A DNA stretch of 54,023 bases from Flavobacteriales bacterium UBA7878 (GCA_002501205.1 DLRW01000090.1:1-54023), one strand, 5' to 3'; numbered from the stretch's first letter, positions 15,977 to 26,003 are shown. Notes: generated by a model not told the origin, from the letters alone. Numbers and translations: made by a program.

Positions 15977-16996
15977 ATGGATTCCATCAATCCCAATTTC
16001 CGTTCCCGAGTAGGCAAGCGATCCTTAAATCCGGCTGAGCTTAAAGCGGGCATCTTAAAGGGTGACCGGGCTTCTTTAAGTCGGGCCCTAACGCTTTGTG
16101 AAAGTAAGCTAGCGCAGCACCGCGATTTGGCCGAAGAGCTTTTACAAGGCTTAATGCCGCATACCGGGAATTCAATTCGCATTGGAATTACAGGGGTACC
16201 TGGCGTGGGGAAATCCACCTTTATCGAAGCATTTGGCAAGGAGCTGATTGAGGCTGGACACCGATTAGCGGTACTAGCGATTGACCCTAGTAGCGGTCGC
16301 AGCAAGGGTAGCATTTTGGGGGATAAAACTCGCATGCATGAGCTATCACAAGATACCCGGGCTTTTATTCGCCCTTCCCCCTCTGGAGGTTCATTGGGTG
16401 GCGTTGCTCGTCGAACTCGAGAAAGCATTTTGCTATGCGAAGCGGCAGGATATGATGTTATACTAGTTGAAACCGTAGGCGTTGGCCAGAGTGAAACGGC
16501 AGTAAAGAACATGGTCGACTTTTTTATGCTACTAATGCTGGCGGGTGCCGGTGATGAATTACAGGGCATCAAAAGGGGAATCATGGAAATGGCCGACTTA
16601 CTCCTGATCAATAAGGCGGATGACCCCAAGGACCCCAGAGTTAAACTTGCCATGGGCGAATACAAAAGAGCCTTGCACCTCTTCCCTCCCAACCCCAATG
16701 AGTGGATTCCAAAAGTTCAAGCCTGTTCGGCACTTCAAAAAAGTGGAATCGCTGAGGCTTGGGAAGTGATTTTAAGCTTTGAGAATCAGCAAAAGAACAA
16801 GGGATATTTCGAGGCTGAAAGACAGCGCCAGTCCCTGGCTTGGTTCGAGGAAAGCATTGGAGAATTGGTATTGGAACATGTAAGATCAGGCAGCAATTAC
16901 CAGGCGGCTTTTCAAGAAATACAAAATTTGGTTAAGGAAGGTCAGCTTGAGGCTGGGGTCGCGGCGCATCGCTTGGTTGAGAAGTTGTTTGCCTAA
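15977..16996 (+). CDS. meaB: Methylmalonyl-CoA mutase-associated GTPase MeaB
   Basis: A 339-aa G3E-family GTPase that guards and loads cobalamin on methylmalonyl-CoA mutase. Walker A is GITGVPGVGKSTF (about residues 72-84), followed by LAIDPSSGRSKGSILGDKTR, the ETVGVGQSE switch segment (about 163) and the NKAD guanine-specificity motif (about 213). The C-terminal helices are the dimerisation arm. It begins immediately after the ybaB stop with no gap, and is the last gene of the mutase operon. It faces a minus-strand gene and shares the 63-nt gap with that gene's terminator. Confidence 0.97.
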   Translation: MDSINPNFRSRVGKRSLNPAELKAGILKGDRASLSRALTLCESKLAQHRDLAEELLQGLMPHTGNSIRIGITGVPGVGKSTFIEAFGKELIEAGHRLAVLAIDPSSGRSKGSILGDKTRMHELSQDTRAFIRPSPSGGSLGGVARRTRESILLCEAAGYDVILVETVGVGQSETAVKNMVDFFMLLMLAGAGDELQGIKRGIMEMADLLLINKADDPKDPRVKLAMGEYKRALHLFPPNPNEWIPKVQACSALQKSGIAEAWEVILSFENQQKNKGYFEAERQRQSLAWFEESIGELVLEHVRSGSNYQAAFQEIQNLVKEGQLEAGVAAHRLVEKLFA

Positions 16997-17028
16997 AAAA
17001 AGGAGGTAACTCCTAAGAATCACCTCCC
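16995..17028 (-). terminator. Intrinsic terminator of the 17060-18658 gene
   Basis: On the minus strand GGAGGTGA and TTACCTCC form an 8-bp stem (one G-U pair) followed by seven T (16995-17001). The T tract touches the meaB stop codon on the opposite strand. No T run follows on the plus strand, so it acts mainly on the minus-strand transcript. Confidence 0.75.
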
Positions 17029-17059
17029 TAATATCTCAAGCTTATAAATGCTTACTCCA

Positions 17060-18658
17060 TCAAATGGTAAATGTGCAGAGCTGCATCATTTTCTTGTAGG
17101 CCAGGAAGTAATAGAACTTCTGATCCATCTCACTATAATAGATGAGGTTAGGCTTTAAATACATTTTCTCTTTAGCCAATTTAGGAACCACTTTTCCGTC
17201 ACGTCGACCCGTTTTAAGGTCAATCTCCTGTACTACCGGATTCCCTTTTTTAACCTTCTTATATACTTCCAATTCTTGATTTTGATCTTTACCCGCCCGG
17301 TTAATGAGCATATCATTATAAACCAATACGAGTTTACCATCAGTGATAAAGGATTTAAAATCAAAGAAGTCAATGATACCATCTGGTTTCACAAAAAAGG
17401 TGGTACCGTGTGAACCATTTACAAAGCCAAAGAAACCCGACCAGTAATAGGTTTGATACTTAGGAATACGATCCTTCCAAATTAATTCGGCATCCGTATC
17501 AAAGGCCAATACAATCAATTCTTCCATATTGAAGTACTCGGCCGTAACATTACCATTCTGGTCATAAGAACGATGAACCCAATAAGGTTGTCCAATCAAA
17601 TAGGTATTTCCCGCTTCATCGAAATGCAAACGGATATCATTAAAGTCCTGATTGATCTCACCGTCATGTCTGTCGTGCTTGTCATCATCATCGCGGAAAA
17701 TATCCAGGAAGTCTTGATCGAATAAAGTAAGTTTCTCAGCCACAAATTCTTGATTCAAAGGATCAAAAATGAAGCATTTAACACCTTCAATTTGTTTGTC
17801 ACCTTCACGACGATCCTGACGAGATTTATTCGCATCATCTTGATCTTCAGCATCGGTAGTCTCGTAGAAACCTGTAATGATCAAATTACCTCCAGGCTGC
17901 GTAGCGAGGCGAACACGTTTTAATACTCCATTAACGGCCAAATCCTGAAGAGGTAGTTTTTCTCTCCATTCCTCAAATTCATTAAAAGGATCTAACATTA
18001 CCAACTCATTATCATGGAGATAATAGATAGTTCCTTCATTATCGATAAGGGTGCGGGTACTTACCTCCAAGTCCTCACCAATTTCCGAAAACTCCCGACG
18101 GGTAACTTCTTTCAAATTCTCATCTAAAAGCAATAAAGTTTGCTCGGTCACATTACGATCATCGTAATAGGTAGCAGTGTTTACCACAACATTCTTGCGA
18201 TTCTCACTGATTTTCACCTGATAGTAACCTTTTTCCCGACTGCGGTCATAAGGCTTTTCCATAATAAGCATTTGATCCTCGATTCTTCCTTTTTCGGGAT
18301 CGATGATATAGGCCACCAGCTTAAACATATCGTCCTTGTAATAATCCAATTCCATAAAGAGAACCAGCTTATCACCTACAAATCCAATTCTTTCAATGCT
18401 TTCGCGAACCTTACTTAGTTCTGGAATTTCAACGAAGAAATCCTTTTTAAGGTTAAGCTTCTTTTTATCATAGATCTTAATCAAGATATCAGGTGAATAG
18501 TAATTGATTGCATAAATCTGACGATCATCCTCAAAACGAACATCAGGGCCGAAACCTCTGGATTCAATTTCAAAAGGTCGACCGTAATCTACTTTTTGGG
18601 CATAGATAAAAGTCGATAGCAGAGTAAAGGCTATTAGCCAAAGCTTAGTAAGCTTCAT
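17060..18658 (-). CDS. Exported protein of unknown function (532 aa)
   Basis: I do not recognise this family. The protein has a signal peptide (LTKLWLIAFTLLSTFIYAQ, cleavage about residue 20) and then a mostly beta-strand-rich sequence with many YDKKK/DLKTGR-type turns, for example LVLFMELDYYKDDMFKLVAY and FDPLNQEFVAEK, which suggests a propeller-like repeat fold. A highly charged stretch (DEDDDKHDRHDGE-like, about 320-335) lies in the middle. It follows the frameshifted M48 gene after 21 nt and is likely in the same transcript, with a strong terminator after it. Location is periplasm or outer membrane by inference. Confidence 0.75.
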   Translation of the reverse strand: MKLTKLWLIAFTLLSTFIYAQKVDYGRPFEIESRGFGPDVRFEDDRQIYAINYYSPDILIKIYDKKKLNLKKDFFVEIPELSKVRESIERIGFVGDKLVLFMELDYYKDDMFKLVAYIIDPEKGRIEDQMLIMEKPYDRSREKGYYQVKISENRKNVVVNTATYYDDRNVTEQTLLLLDENLKEVTRREFSEIGEDLEVSTRTLIDNEGTIYYLHDNELVMLDPFNEFEEWREKLPLQDLAVNGVLKRVRLATQPGGNLIITGFYETTDAEDQDDANKSRQDRREGDKQIEGVKCFIFDPLNQEFVAEKLTLFDQDFLDIFRDDDDKHDRHDGEINQDFNDIRLHFDEAGNTYLIGQPYWVHRSYDQNGNVTAEYFNMEELIVLAFDTDAELIWKDRIPKYQTYYWSGFFGFVNGSHGTTFFVKPDGIIDFFDFKSFITDGKLVLVYNDMLINRAGKDQNQELEVYKKVKKGNPVVQEIDLKTGRRDGKVVPKLAKEKMYLKPNLIYYSEMDQKFYYFLAYKKMMQLCTFTI

Positions 18659-18679
18659 ATATAAGGGATTGTTGATTGA

Positions 18680-20784
18680 TTAATTTGCAATGATTTTCAG
18701 GTCGGTTTTGGTTTGTTTTTCCAAATCACCCATACTTAAGTTACGACCCACTGTTTCGTAGCGCTGATAAACGATCTTTCCTCGCTTCAAATCAAAGAGA
18801 CCGAAATAATAACTATCCCAATCATCTTTATCCACCACGCCTACAATGCGGCATACATAGCGGGTATCAGCCGGTAATCTTTCACGGATATCTATGGATA
18901 CGGGCATTAAACCAAATTGGTGATAGATCCTTGCCTCATATACCCATTCCTCTAATTGGCAGAATTCATTGTAAGAATCCAAATCTGAAGGATTCATATG
19001 TTCAGTGTAAAGCAATTCTGCGTTGATGCCTGCTTCACTTATCCAATTTGGCAAACTTTCTTTATAGGCTCTCTCCTGCTCCAATCCCTCCAAACGTTCA
19101 TCTAGGTCATCCTCCTCAATATTTATAACTTTTATCACCGGGTCCAGAACCACTAAATTTTTCACATTTAAATTACTTCCAAATTCTTCCAGACGTTCCC
19201 ATTGCTTTTCCTTCCGCTCTTCTCTGGCCTCAACGGTCAACATTTTTTCAGCTTTTATGCTATCTCGAAAAGCCTCATGCTTATGCATTTCAGTAGCCAA
19301 CCAGCCTTTATCCACATCCTCCTTAATCAGGTATCGATAGAAACCTTTATAATGACTTTGTTGGGCCCGGATATAAGCCCTGGGTGATCTAAACTCAGAT
19401 TCCGTTTGATTAAAAGCGGGCAAAGAATTACCGTCCACTTTAAAATCTTCGGCACTCTCATCACAATACACCAATAGATACTTGGCTAACTGACTGGAAT
19501 AACGCTTCAAATAGGTGTCCTCGGGATAAAGCTTCTCGGCAGATCGACTGGCCTGCAAGGCAATGCTCACCAATTGCGAGCGATTCATTTGTTTAATCAA
19601 GTGGATGACTTGCTGAGCCGGTCCTTCAATTTTCGAAGAAGATGGTGTTACCAAACTTATCTCATCAACCGCTTTAAAACTAGCTAAGCCATATAAGGCT
19701 TTAACCTTTGAAATGGCTAAGAATTTCGACTGCGGATAATCCCTTTCTAAAACGTAAATGTCATATAGAACTTCCGCATAATTGGCATTGAGAATCTTTT
19801 CTCGAATCATCTCAAATCGAGCTATTTCCTGAATTTGATGAAATTTAGCTTCACTTACCACATAAAATAAACCCTCCCTTATTTCTTGTTGCACTAGAGA
19901 TGCATGTATCGCATTTCTTCGACTACCTATATTGGATGGCTATGACGATCATCAGCATAATCTTCTGATAGGCTAATTGGGCTTAGCTCTTCTCGGTAGA
20001 ATACCTGAGGGATTTGAAAACAACCTTCCTTTAAACAAAAGGGATTAGTAGAAACATCCTTTCTACCGAAAGGGATATAGCTTCTATGCAGAGTGGTTAA
20101 AACTGAGTCTACTGCATTCAATGCGTAATCACTCTTCAGATAGAGGTCCAGACCATATTGATCAGCTTCAATTTCATTCTCCTTGCTACGCCCTATTCTA
20201 TTTTCAGCCTGCGCGAGTGGGCTTAAAGATGGATTACTCCAAGTGTTTTCTGTTGCTTCTCGATTGGCCTTGAAGCTGGAATAGAAATGATTTCGAGTAT
20301 AATGTGATATTTCATGGGCCAAAACAAATGCTAACTCGGCCTCAGATTTAGCATGAGCAAGCAATCCTGTATGAACAGCTATGATTCCATCTGCCAAAGT
20401 AAAGGCATTCACAGAAGGTGAACGGAAGGTGTAAATTCGGATTTTAGCTCTTAGCTCTGGTTCATTTCGCAGAAGGTGGTCTGCTATCTCATTCAGGTAA
20501 TTGGTCATGGGGTCACCAAAGCAATAGCGGCCACTCTGCAAAAGATCATCAATTTGATGGTGTTGAGATAACCAGTAATCCTCTAAATCATCCTCATCTT
20601 CACCACTAGAAAGGCTAGAACTTAAGCTCTTCTCATATTTATTAGCCCAAGATTCCAGAAAATCATTCGGAATCGTACCAGAACTCTTTAAAAACTCACC
20701 AGGACTGCTTTGCGCTTTTTGAATTTGGGGAAATAGCACAATTAGGCAAAAAGCGATTGCCTGAATTTGGTTTCTGCGAAGCAT
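18680..20784 (-). pseudogene. M48 family metalloprotease with a C-terminal helical/TPR region, split by a -1 frameshift
   Basis: Two minus-strand frames join into one 701-aa M48 protein if one base is added near 19930. The first part (20784-19927) has a signal peptide, the zinc motif HEISH in LAHEISHYTRNH (about 180) and the third ligand in ENEIEADQYG (about 225), then stops just after DDRHSHP-I. In the second frame the same DNA reads HPNIGSRRNAIHAS and runs on to 18680, restoring the HPNxxxR motif of M48 proteins. The total of 2105 nt is one short of a multiple of three. The second part has TPR-like helices (YAEVLYDIYVLERDYPQSKF). The cause may be a real mutation or a sequencing error. Confidence 0.85.
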
Positions 20785-21036
20785 ATAAAATTTTGTGATG
20801 CAAGAATAATGAAAAGCCCTTTAGGGTTAAAACCATTGACCAGGATAAATTCTAATTTCAGCATTCTCAATCCTAAGTTTGAAAATTAATTGACACTAAT
20901 AATCTGCACCGAGGAAACTGTATTGCGAAAGATTTAACCCCTCCACTAAAGCAATTGAGAACTGCGATGGGGCCAACAGACTAATCCTCAGAACAAAAAT
21001 TTAGTAATGAAATGAATAAATTTGAGGACAAACGAA

Positions 21037-21558
21037 CTAGAAATTCGCTCGAATTTCTCCTTTCAAATAGCGAATAGCTCCTTTGGTTGGGAAATTCTCC
21101 ATGGCCATCACCTTATTTAAAATATGCTTACTAAGGTCGAATGCCGGTGCATCGGGATCTATATCCTGAGCCCAATTGTTGATCATTCCCACAGTGGCAC
21201 TCTTAGCATTTACCGCCAAATTCCAAGCTTCGTCACTCAGATAGATTTGCTGCGATAAATTGTGCTCAAATTCAATACGAATGCTCTCTACCAGCAGATT
21301 ACGGTACTGACGAGCCTTCATATCCTTAGCAGGCACTCTTATCAATAATCGATCGGGATGAATGCGCTCCAAAAACAAAGCAATACGCTCGTAAGCCGCC
21401 ATCCGTACCGGCAAGGCACTCTTTTGAGTTTCCTTTTTCAGGAAGTATAAACGACGCTTTTCCTCATTATCCATAAAATTGGATAGCATCATATAGGTCA
21501 AGACCAATAAAAATATGGAGGGTAATGCGTATTTGAGTATTTCAATAAAAAGCTCCAT
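21037..21558 (-). CDS. Single-pass membrane protein of unknown function (173 aa)
   Basis: I cannot name a function. The protein starts MELFIEILKYALPSIFLLVL, whose hydrophobic stretch continues to TYMMLSNF (about 5-30) as an N-terminal membrane anchor. The rest is soluble and mostly helical (EEKRRLYFLKKETQKSALPV, LLVESIRIEFEHNLSQQIYL, AFDLSKHILNKVMAM). I chose ATG 21558; a frame 30 nt longer would put a charged segment before the anchor. It is divergent from the aminotransferase gene. The 252 nt before the next minus-strand gene (20785-21036) show nothing clear beyond a small AAGCCCTTTAGGGTT hairpin. Confidence 0.75.
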   Translation of the reverse strand: MELFIEILKYALPSIFLLVLTYMMLSNFMDNEEKRRLYFLKKETQKSALPVRMAAYERIALFLERIHPDRLLIRVPAKDMKARQYRNLLVESIRIEFEHNLSQQIYLSDEAWNLAVNAKSATVGMINNWAQDIDPDAPAFDLSKHILNKVMAMENFPTKGAIRYLKGEIRANF

Positions 21559-21625
21559 GTCAGAGTGGGAAAATTTATGGGGCCTCAAATATCGTAAAAA
21601 TCCTAAGGTGACGAGGTGAAATTCG

Positions 21626-21633
21626 TAGCTTTG
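21626..21633 (+). promoter_or_regulatory. -7 element of the aminotransferase operon
   Basis: TAGCTTTG matches TAnnTTTG and ends 20 nt before the ATG at 21654. No matching -33 TTG is visible at the expected distance. Confidence 0.5.
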
Positions 21634-21653
21634 CTCGCTATCATAGGGAGCAT

Positions 21654-22853
21654 ATGAATAAAATATCGCAGCGTATCCTTGACTTATCCGAGTCGGCCAC
21701 TATTGCCATGAGCCGTCGGAGTCGCGAAATGCGTGAACAAGGATTGGACGTTATCAGCCTTTCTTTAGGCGAACCTGATTTCGAAACCCCTGATTTTGTG
21801 CGCCAAGCCGCCAAGGAGGCTATTGATATAGGTTATTCCCATTATCCACCCATCCCCGGATATCAGGATTTAAGACAGGCCATTGCGGATAAATTGAAAC
21901 GCGACAACGGGTTGGATTACACTGCAAATCAAATTGTAGTTTCTACCGGTGCCAAACAATCCCTGGCCAATGTGATTTTATGTACGGTAGACCCCGGTGA
22001 TGAAGTGCTCTTACCGGCTCCTTATTGGGTAAGCTATTATGAGCAAATTCGTTTGGCCGGAGGAAAACCTGTAATTATCCCTACGGCAATTGAAAATGAT
22101 TTCAAAGTAACACGGAGCGACCTTGAGAAATACCATACGGATCAAACCAAATTGGTAATTTTCAGCTCCCCCTGTAATCCATCTGGCTCTGTTTTTAGTA
22201 AAGATGATCTGGCTGAAATTGCCGATTACCTAAAAGCTCATCCTAATGTAATTGCAGTAAGTGATGAGATCTATGAGCTGATTAATTTCAAATCTCAACA
22301 TGTTAGCCTGGCCTCTTTCAGTGAAATCTACGATCAAGTAGTAACGGTAAACGGTCTCAGTAAAGGCTTTGCCATGACTGGTTGGAGAATTGGCTATATC
22401 GCCGCACCTCAGGAAATCGCCGATGCTTGTGTGAAAATGCAGGGACAATTTACCTCTGCTACTTCCAGCATTGCTCAAAGAGCAGCCCTTGCCGCCTTGC
22501 AGGCCGATCCCTCTGAAATGGATTACATGAAAGAGGCTTTTGAAGAACGTAGAGCCAAGGTTGGTGAGTGGTTACGAGAAATCCCAGGCTTGAAGGTTAA
22601 TCAGCCAGAAGGCGCCTTCTATTTCTTCCCGGATGTAAGTGCCTTATTCGGTTCTAGCATTGGGGGCAGAAAAATAAATAATGCGGCCGACCTCTGCATG
22701 TATCTGCTTGAAGAGGCCTTGGTAGCATTAGTGCCAGGGGATGCCTTTGGTAGCCCCGAATGTATTCGGATATCTTACGCTTCCTCCTTAAAAGATTTGG
22801 AAACCGCCCTTAGTAGAATTAAAGCGGCAATTGAAAAATTAGACCATGCTTAA
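21654..22853 (+). CDS. PLP-dependent aminotransferase (aspartate aminotransferase-like, class I)
   Basis: A 399-aa fold-type I aminotransferase of the AspC subgroup Igamma. Features include the N-terminal SLSLGEPDFETPDFV, the glycine-rich STGAKQSLANV, SSPCNPSGSVF, SDEIYELINF (Asp binding the pyridine nitrogen), NGLSKGFAMTGWRIGY with the Schiff-base Lys (about 237), and the C-terminal ECIRISYASS with the substrate Arg. The length is typical. It probably transfers amino groups between aspartate and 2-oxoglutarate, but specificity is not fixed by sequence. The next gene begins 8 nt before its stop. Confidence 0.93.
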   Translation: MNKISQRILDLSESATIAMSRRSREMREQGLDVISLSLGEPDFETPDFVRQAAKEAIDIGYSHYPPIPGYQDLRQAIADKLKRDNGLDYTANQIVVSTGAKQSLANVILCTVDPGDEVLLPAPYWVSYYEQIRLAGGKPVIIPTAIENDFKVTRSDLEKYHTDQTKLVIFSSPCNPSGSVFSKDDLAEIADYLKAHPNVIAVSDEIYELINFKSQHVSLASFSEIYDQVVTVNGLSKGFAMTGWRIGYIAAPQEIADACVKMQGQFTSATSSIAQRAALAALQADPSEMDYMKEAFEERRAKVGEWLREIPGLKVNQPEGAFYFFPDVSALFGSSIGGRKINNAADLCMYLLEEALVALVPGDAFGSPECIRISYASSLKDLETALSRIKAAIEKLDHA

Positions 22854-23451
22854 AGCTCAGGAAATGATGGCCCTCTTCAATTTGGCCATCGAAGATTATC
22901 ATATCAAAGATCATGTTGATCAGGAAATGAAAAACCCATTTCCCATGGATAGCCTCCAGGAAATGTTATATCAGAAAAACTGGATCGACACCGTTCAATG
23001 GCATTTAGAAGATATTATCCGTGATCCTGCCATTAAGCCAGAAAAAGCACTGGAGATAAAACGTCGCATCGATGCCAGCAATCAGGATCGTACCGATATG
23101 GTAGAGCAAATTGATGACGCTATTTTGTCGCTCTATACCGATGTTCAAGTGCAATCTTTTGCACGATTGAATACCGAAAGTCCAGGTTGGGCCATTGACC
23201 GTCTGTCTATTTTAGCCCTTAAGATTTACCACATGAATGTGGAAGCCCAGCGCGAGGATGTGGCACCTGAGCTTTTAGCCAAGAACCAACATAAACTCTC
23301 AGTTCTCAAGGTTCAGGAGGAAGATCTTTGCACGGCCATCGACCAATTATTGGATGATTTGGCGACTGGCAAGCGCATTGCCAAGGTTTACCGCCAAATG
23401 AAAATGTACAATGATCCGGAACTAAATCCGGTGCTTTATCAGAATAAGTAA
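22846..23451 (+). CDS. DUF4254 domain protein
   Basis: A 201-aa all-helical soluble protein matching the DUF4254 family by its opening (LKAQEMMALFNLAIEDYHIK), the mid motif NTESPGWAIDRLSILALKIY and the end LDDLATGKRIAKVYRQMKMY. The family's biochemical role is unknown. It overlaps the aminotransferase by 8 nt and the GT9 gene by 1 nt (TAATG). In Bacteroidota it is usually found directly before a GT9 glycosyltransferase, which suggests a part in surface glycan work. Confidence 0.8.
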   Translation: MLKAQEMMALFNLAIEDYHIKDHVDQEMKNPFPMDSLQEMLYQKNWIDTVQWHLEDIIRDPAIKPEKALEIKRRIDASNQDRTDMVEQIDDAILSLYTDVQVQSFARLNTESPGWAIDRLSILALKIYHMNVEAQREDVAPELLAKNQHKLSVLKVQEEDLCTAIDQLLDDLATGKRIAKVYRQMKMYNDPELNPVLYQNK

Positions 23452-24476
23452 TGCGGATCTTAGTCCAGCGTTTTTCCGCCCTGGGCGACATCATGATCCT
23501 GCTGCCTATTCTTCAGCAGCTTAAAGCAGAACACCCTGAACATGAAATTGCCCTCCTGAGTCGTCCTTATATAGGAACACTTTGCCAGGATTTGGGCCTT
23601 CAATTCTATGGCGCTCAATTGCAAAAAGAGCATAAGGGGGTATTGGGCCTAAAGCGCTTAGTTAAAGAACTTAATCGCGACTTTAAGCCCGATTTGCTAA
23701 TTGATGCGCATTCGGTTTTGCGTACCAAAATCATCAGTAAATTTTTCGCACTTAAAGGTGTTCCTACCGAAAGTCTGCATAAAGACCGACAGGCTCGCAA
23801 AGCCTTTTTGGAGAGTCCTCATCCCGCTCAAGCGGCTCTGACCCCAATGAGTCAATTACATCTGGAAACCTTTGCTCGTCAAAACATTAGCATTTCATTT
23901 AATCGGGAAAAGATTAAAGCAGCTCCTTACCACTTAAGCGAAGAGCATCTGCAATGGTGGGAAGAGTCAAAAGCAGAGCGCAATATTGGTATTGCACCGG
24001 GCGCTCGGCATAAATCCAAGGAATGGCCTCGTGAAAAATTCATTGCCCTGCTTAAAGATCTGAAAAGACCAGAAAGAAAGTTCTTCATTTTTGGTGGGCC
24101 TGATGAAGTAGAAGGCTTAAGAGAACTGGCAGAAGCTGCCGAGGTTGCTTTCGAAATTGTAGCTGGTAAATTAAAATTGGACCAGGAAATTGCCTTGATG
24201 AAGCATCTAAATGTTTTCCTGAGTCACGATTCCTCCAATATGCACATGGCGGCCTGGAGTGCTTGTCCGGTTGTCTCCATTTGGGGTGGCACTCATCCCG
24301 GGGCTGGATTTGCGCCCTATGCTAATGAAGCTCATATGGTTTCCTTAGAACCAGGCACACTCGATTGCCAACCTTGCAGCATTTTCGGAACCAGTACTTG
24401 CAAACGAGGAGACTTTGCTTGTATGCAAGATTTAGAAGTTAGCAAGGTGGCCCAAAAAGTGAACTCTCTCCTTTAA
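23451..24476 (+). CDS. Glycosyltransferase family 9 (ADP-heptose:LPS heptosyltransferase-like)
   Basis: A 341-aa GT-B fold enzyme of family GT9. The N-terminal domain starts MRILVQRFSALGDIMILLPI, the typical acceptor-side motif with Asp in GD. The C-terminal domain has GIAPGARHKSKEWPREKF, FIFGGPDE and the nucleotide-sugar site FLSHDSSNMHMAAW and VSIWGGTHPGAGFAPY. A Cys-rich end (CQPCSIFGTSTCKRG) is common in the family. It probably adds heptose or a related sugar to lipopolysaccharide at the inner face of the cytoplasmic membrane. It is third gene of the operon that starts at 21654. Confidence 0.92.
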   Translation: MRILVQRFSALGDIMILLPILQQLKAEHPEHEIALLSRPYIGTLCQDLGLQFYGAQLQKEHKGVLGLKRLVKELNRDFKPDLLIDAHSVLRTKIISKFFALKGVPTESLHKDRQARKAFLESPHPAQAALTPMSQLHLETFARQNISISFNREKIKAAPYHLSEEHLQWWEESKAERNIGIAPGARHKSKEWPREKFIALLKDLKRPERKFFIFGGPDEVEGLRELAEAAEVAFEIVAGKLKLDQEIALMKHLNVFLSHDSSNMHMAAWSACPVVSIWGGTHPGAGFAPYANEAHMVSLEPGTLDCQPCSIFGTSTCKRGDFACMQDLEVSKVAQKVNSLL

Positions 24477-24526
24477 AACCCTCCAACCTTTCCTATAATT
24501 CATGCATCTTTATAGAAACAAAGAGC

Positions 24527-25396
24527 ATGAAAGCCAGCCACTTCCTCCTACTCATTTTCTGTTTCCTAGGTTCTAATCTTTGGGCCCAATACGAGACTGG
24601 CGACAGCACAGAAAAACGCCCCTTCGCCATTATCGAAACCATTGAAGGTGATGAATTTGAGGGCTATCTCATTTATCAGGACATCAAGATAATTACCATT
24701 GAAGATCGCAATGGTCATCAAATCACCATCAAGGTGGATCAAATTAAGGAACTAAGCTTCGAACAGGAGACTTTCTCTAAGGCCGTGCATTATAATCTTC
24801 AAGCCAGTCGCTATTTCTTTGGCCCCAATGCTTTAAATATGAAAAGAGGCGAAGGCTATTATCAAAACAACTGGGTATTCTTAAATCAACTTTCGGTTGG
24901 ATTGAGTGATCGATTTACCATCGGAGTAGGTACTGTACCCCTTTTCATCTTCGGATATGGCGCTCCAACCCCGGTTTGGGTAACTCCTAAATTTAGTATC
25001 CCTATAGTGCCTGGGAAATTCAATGTAGCCGCTGGTGGCCTGTTTGGATCAGTATTAGGGGATGAATTCGGCAATACCTTTGGAATCGGATACGGTGCCT
25101 TTACCTTAGGCGATTACGATAAAAACGTGAGTTTATCCATTGGCTATGGTATGTCGGATGGTGATTGGAGTGAGAATCCTACCATTAGCTTAAGCGGTAT
25201 GCTTCGAGTGACTCGCAAGTTCTACCTGATAACCGAGAATTATTTAGTCTTTGATACATTTATCGCTTCTTTAGGTGGGCGCACGGTTTGGCGCGAGGTA
25301 AGCCTGGATTATGGCTTCTTTACTCTGCCTGATGAAATTGACGCTTTAATACCCTGGCTGGGCATTACCGTACCTTTTGACATAATGAAAGAATGA
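24527..25396 (+). CDS. Exported beta-barrel-like protein of unknown function (289 aa)
   Basis: The protein has a signal peptide (FLLLIFCFLGSNLWAQ), then a small beta domain (IETIEGDEFEGYLIYQDIKI), then about 180 residues of alternating aromatic and glycine-rich strands (FTIGVGTVPLFIFGYGAPTP, FGIGYGAFTLGDYDKNVSLS) typical of an outer membrane beta-barrel. No family name can be given. The next gene overlaps its stop by 4 nt (ATGA), so the two are coupled. Confidence 0.75.
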   Translation: MKASHFLLLIFCFLGSNLWAQYETGDSTEKRPFAIIETIEGDEFEGYLIYQDIKIITIEDRNGHQITIKVDQIKELSFEQETFSKAVHYNLQASRYFFGPNALNMKRGEGYYQNNWVFLNQLSVGLSDRFTIGVGTVPLFIFGYGAPTPVWVTPKFSIPIVPGKFNVAAGGLFGSVLGDEFGNTFGIGYGAFTLGDYDKNVSLSIGYGMSDGDWSENPTISLSGMLRVTRKFYLITENYLVFDTFIASLGGRTVWREVSLDYGFFTLPDEIDALIPWLGITVPFDIMKE

Positions 25397-25956
25397 CTTT
25401 AATACGATGCTTCTTTTTCCTGCTGATCTTTCAGTTCTCGGCGAAAGCCCAATGGCAAAGCTTAGGCCCAACCAAGGTGAACGGCCAGGAGGCCTTCTGG
25501 TATTTTCATGATCCCATGGAAGCCTTTGCTCGGAAGTATGAAACGGAAATAAAAGGAGACAGCACTTTTAGGCATTGGGAGTATTATGCCAAATTCCGAA
25601 TAGGGCAAGGCCTGTTCTTATTGGAAACAGCCTCCAGCGATGGCCAATACATTTACTTTCTATTAGTCCCTCAAGTAGAAGGGGACAGTACCTTCAACCA
25701 GCTAATGGTTTTTGAAGCCCCACAAAAATTGATTCCTCCCTATTTCGAGGATATTGAAAAACGAAACAATTTTCTAAAAAAGCGACTGAACTTCGGACCG
25801 GATTATTGGTTCTATACTACAATGATGCAAGGACGGGCCAAACAGAATTTGGGCGAAGTTTATGAGATAAATGGAATGGCTTATCCAGTTATGGATGGTG
25901 TGCAAATTCGCCAACAAATGAAAAGCTTGGCGGAAGCCTATCTAAGAGGCGATTAG
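25393..25956 (+). CDS. Exported protein of unknown function (187 aa)
   Basis: Not recognised. The protein has a signal peptide (TLIRCFFFLLIFQFSAKAQ) and a mature part of about 168 residues with aromatic-rich strands (HWEYYAKFRIGQGLFLLETA, GQYIYFLLVPQVEGD) and a helical C terminus. It is coupled to the upstream barrel-like protein by an ATGA overlap and is the last gene before the menG promoter, so a shared envelope role with its partner is the best inference. Confidence 0.7.
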   Translation: MTLIRCFFFLLIFQFSAKAQWQSLGPTKVNGQEAFWYFHDPMEAFARKYETEIKGDSTFRHWEYYAKFRIGQGLFLLETASSDGQYIYFLLVPQVEGDSTFNQLMVFEAPQKLIPPYFEDIEKRNNFLKKRLNFGPDYWFYTTMMQGRAKQNLGEVYEINGMAYPVMDGVQIRQQMKSLAEAYLRGD

Positions 25957-25995
25957 CTTCGTTTCTAAATCTTCAACTCAAGTCAAAATTCCCCG

Positions 25996-26003
25996 TACCT
26001 TTG
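25996..26003 (+). promoter_or_regulatory. -7 element of the menG-porT unit
   Basis: TACCTTTG matches TAnnTTTG and ends 18 nt before the ATG at 26022. It overlaps a TTG that would extend the open frame by 7 codons, and so argues for the ATG start. Confidence 0.6.

Noticed and set aside
15772..16698. 308-codon minus-strand open frame
   Set aside because: It is antisense to ybaB and meaB, both of which have clear family motifs; composition is Ser/Pro-rich as expected for a shadow frame.
18680..19894. 404-aa frame as an independent gene starting at GTG
   Set aside because: The DNA upstream continues the M48 reading HPNIGSRRNAIHASLV in the same frame, so it is the C-terminal part of the frameshifted protease.
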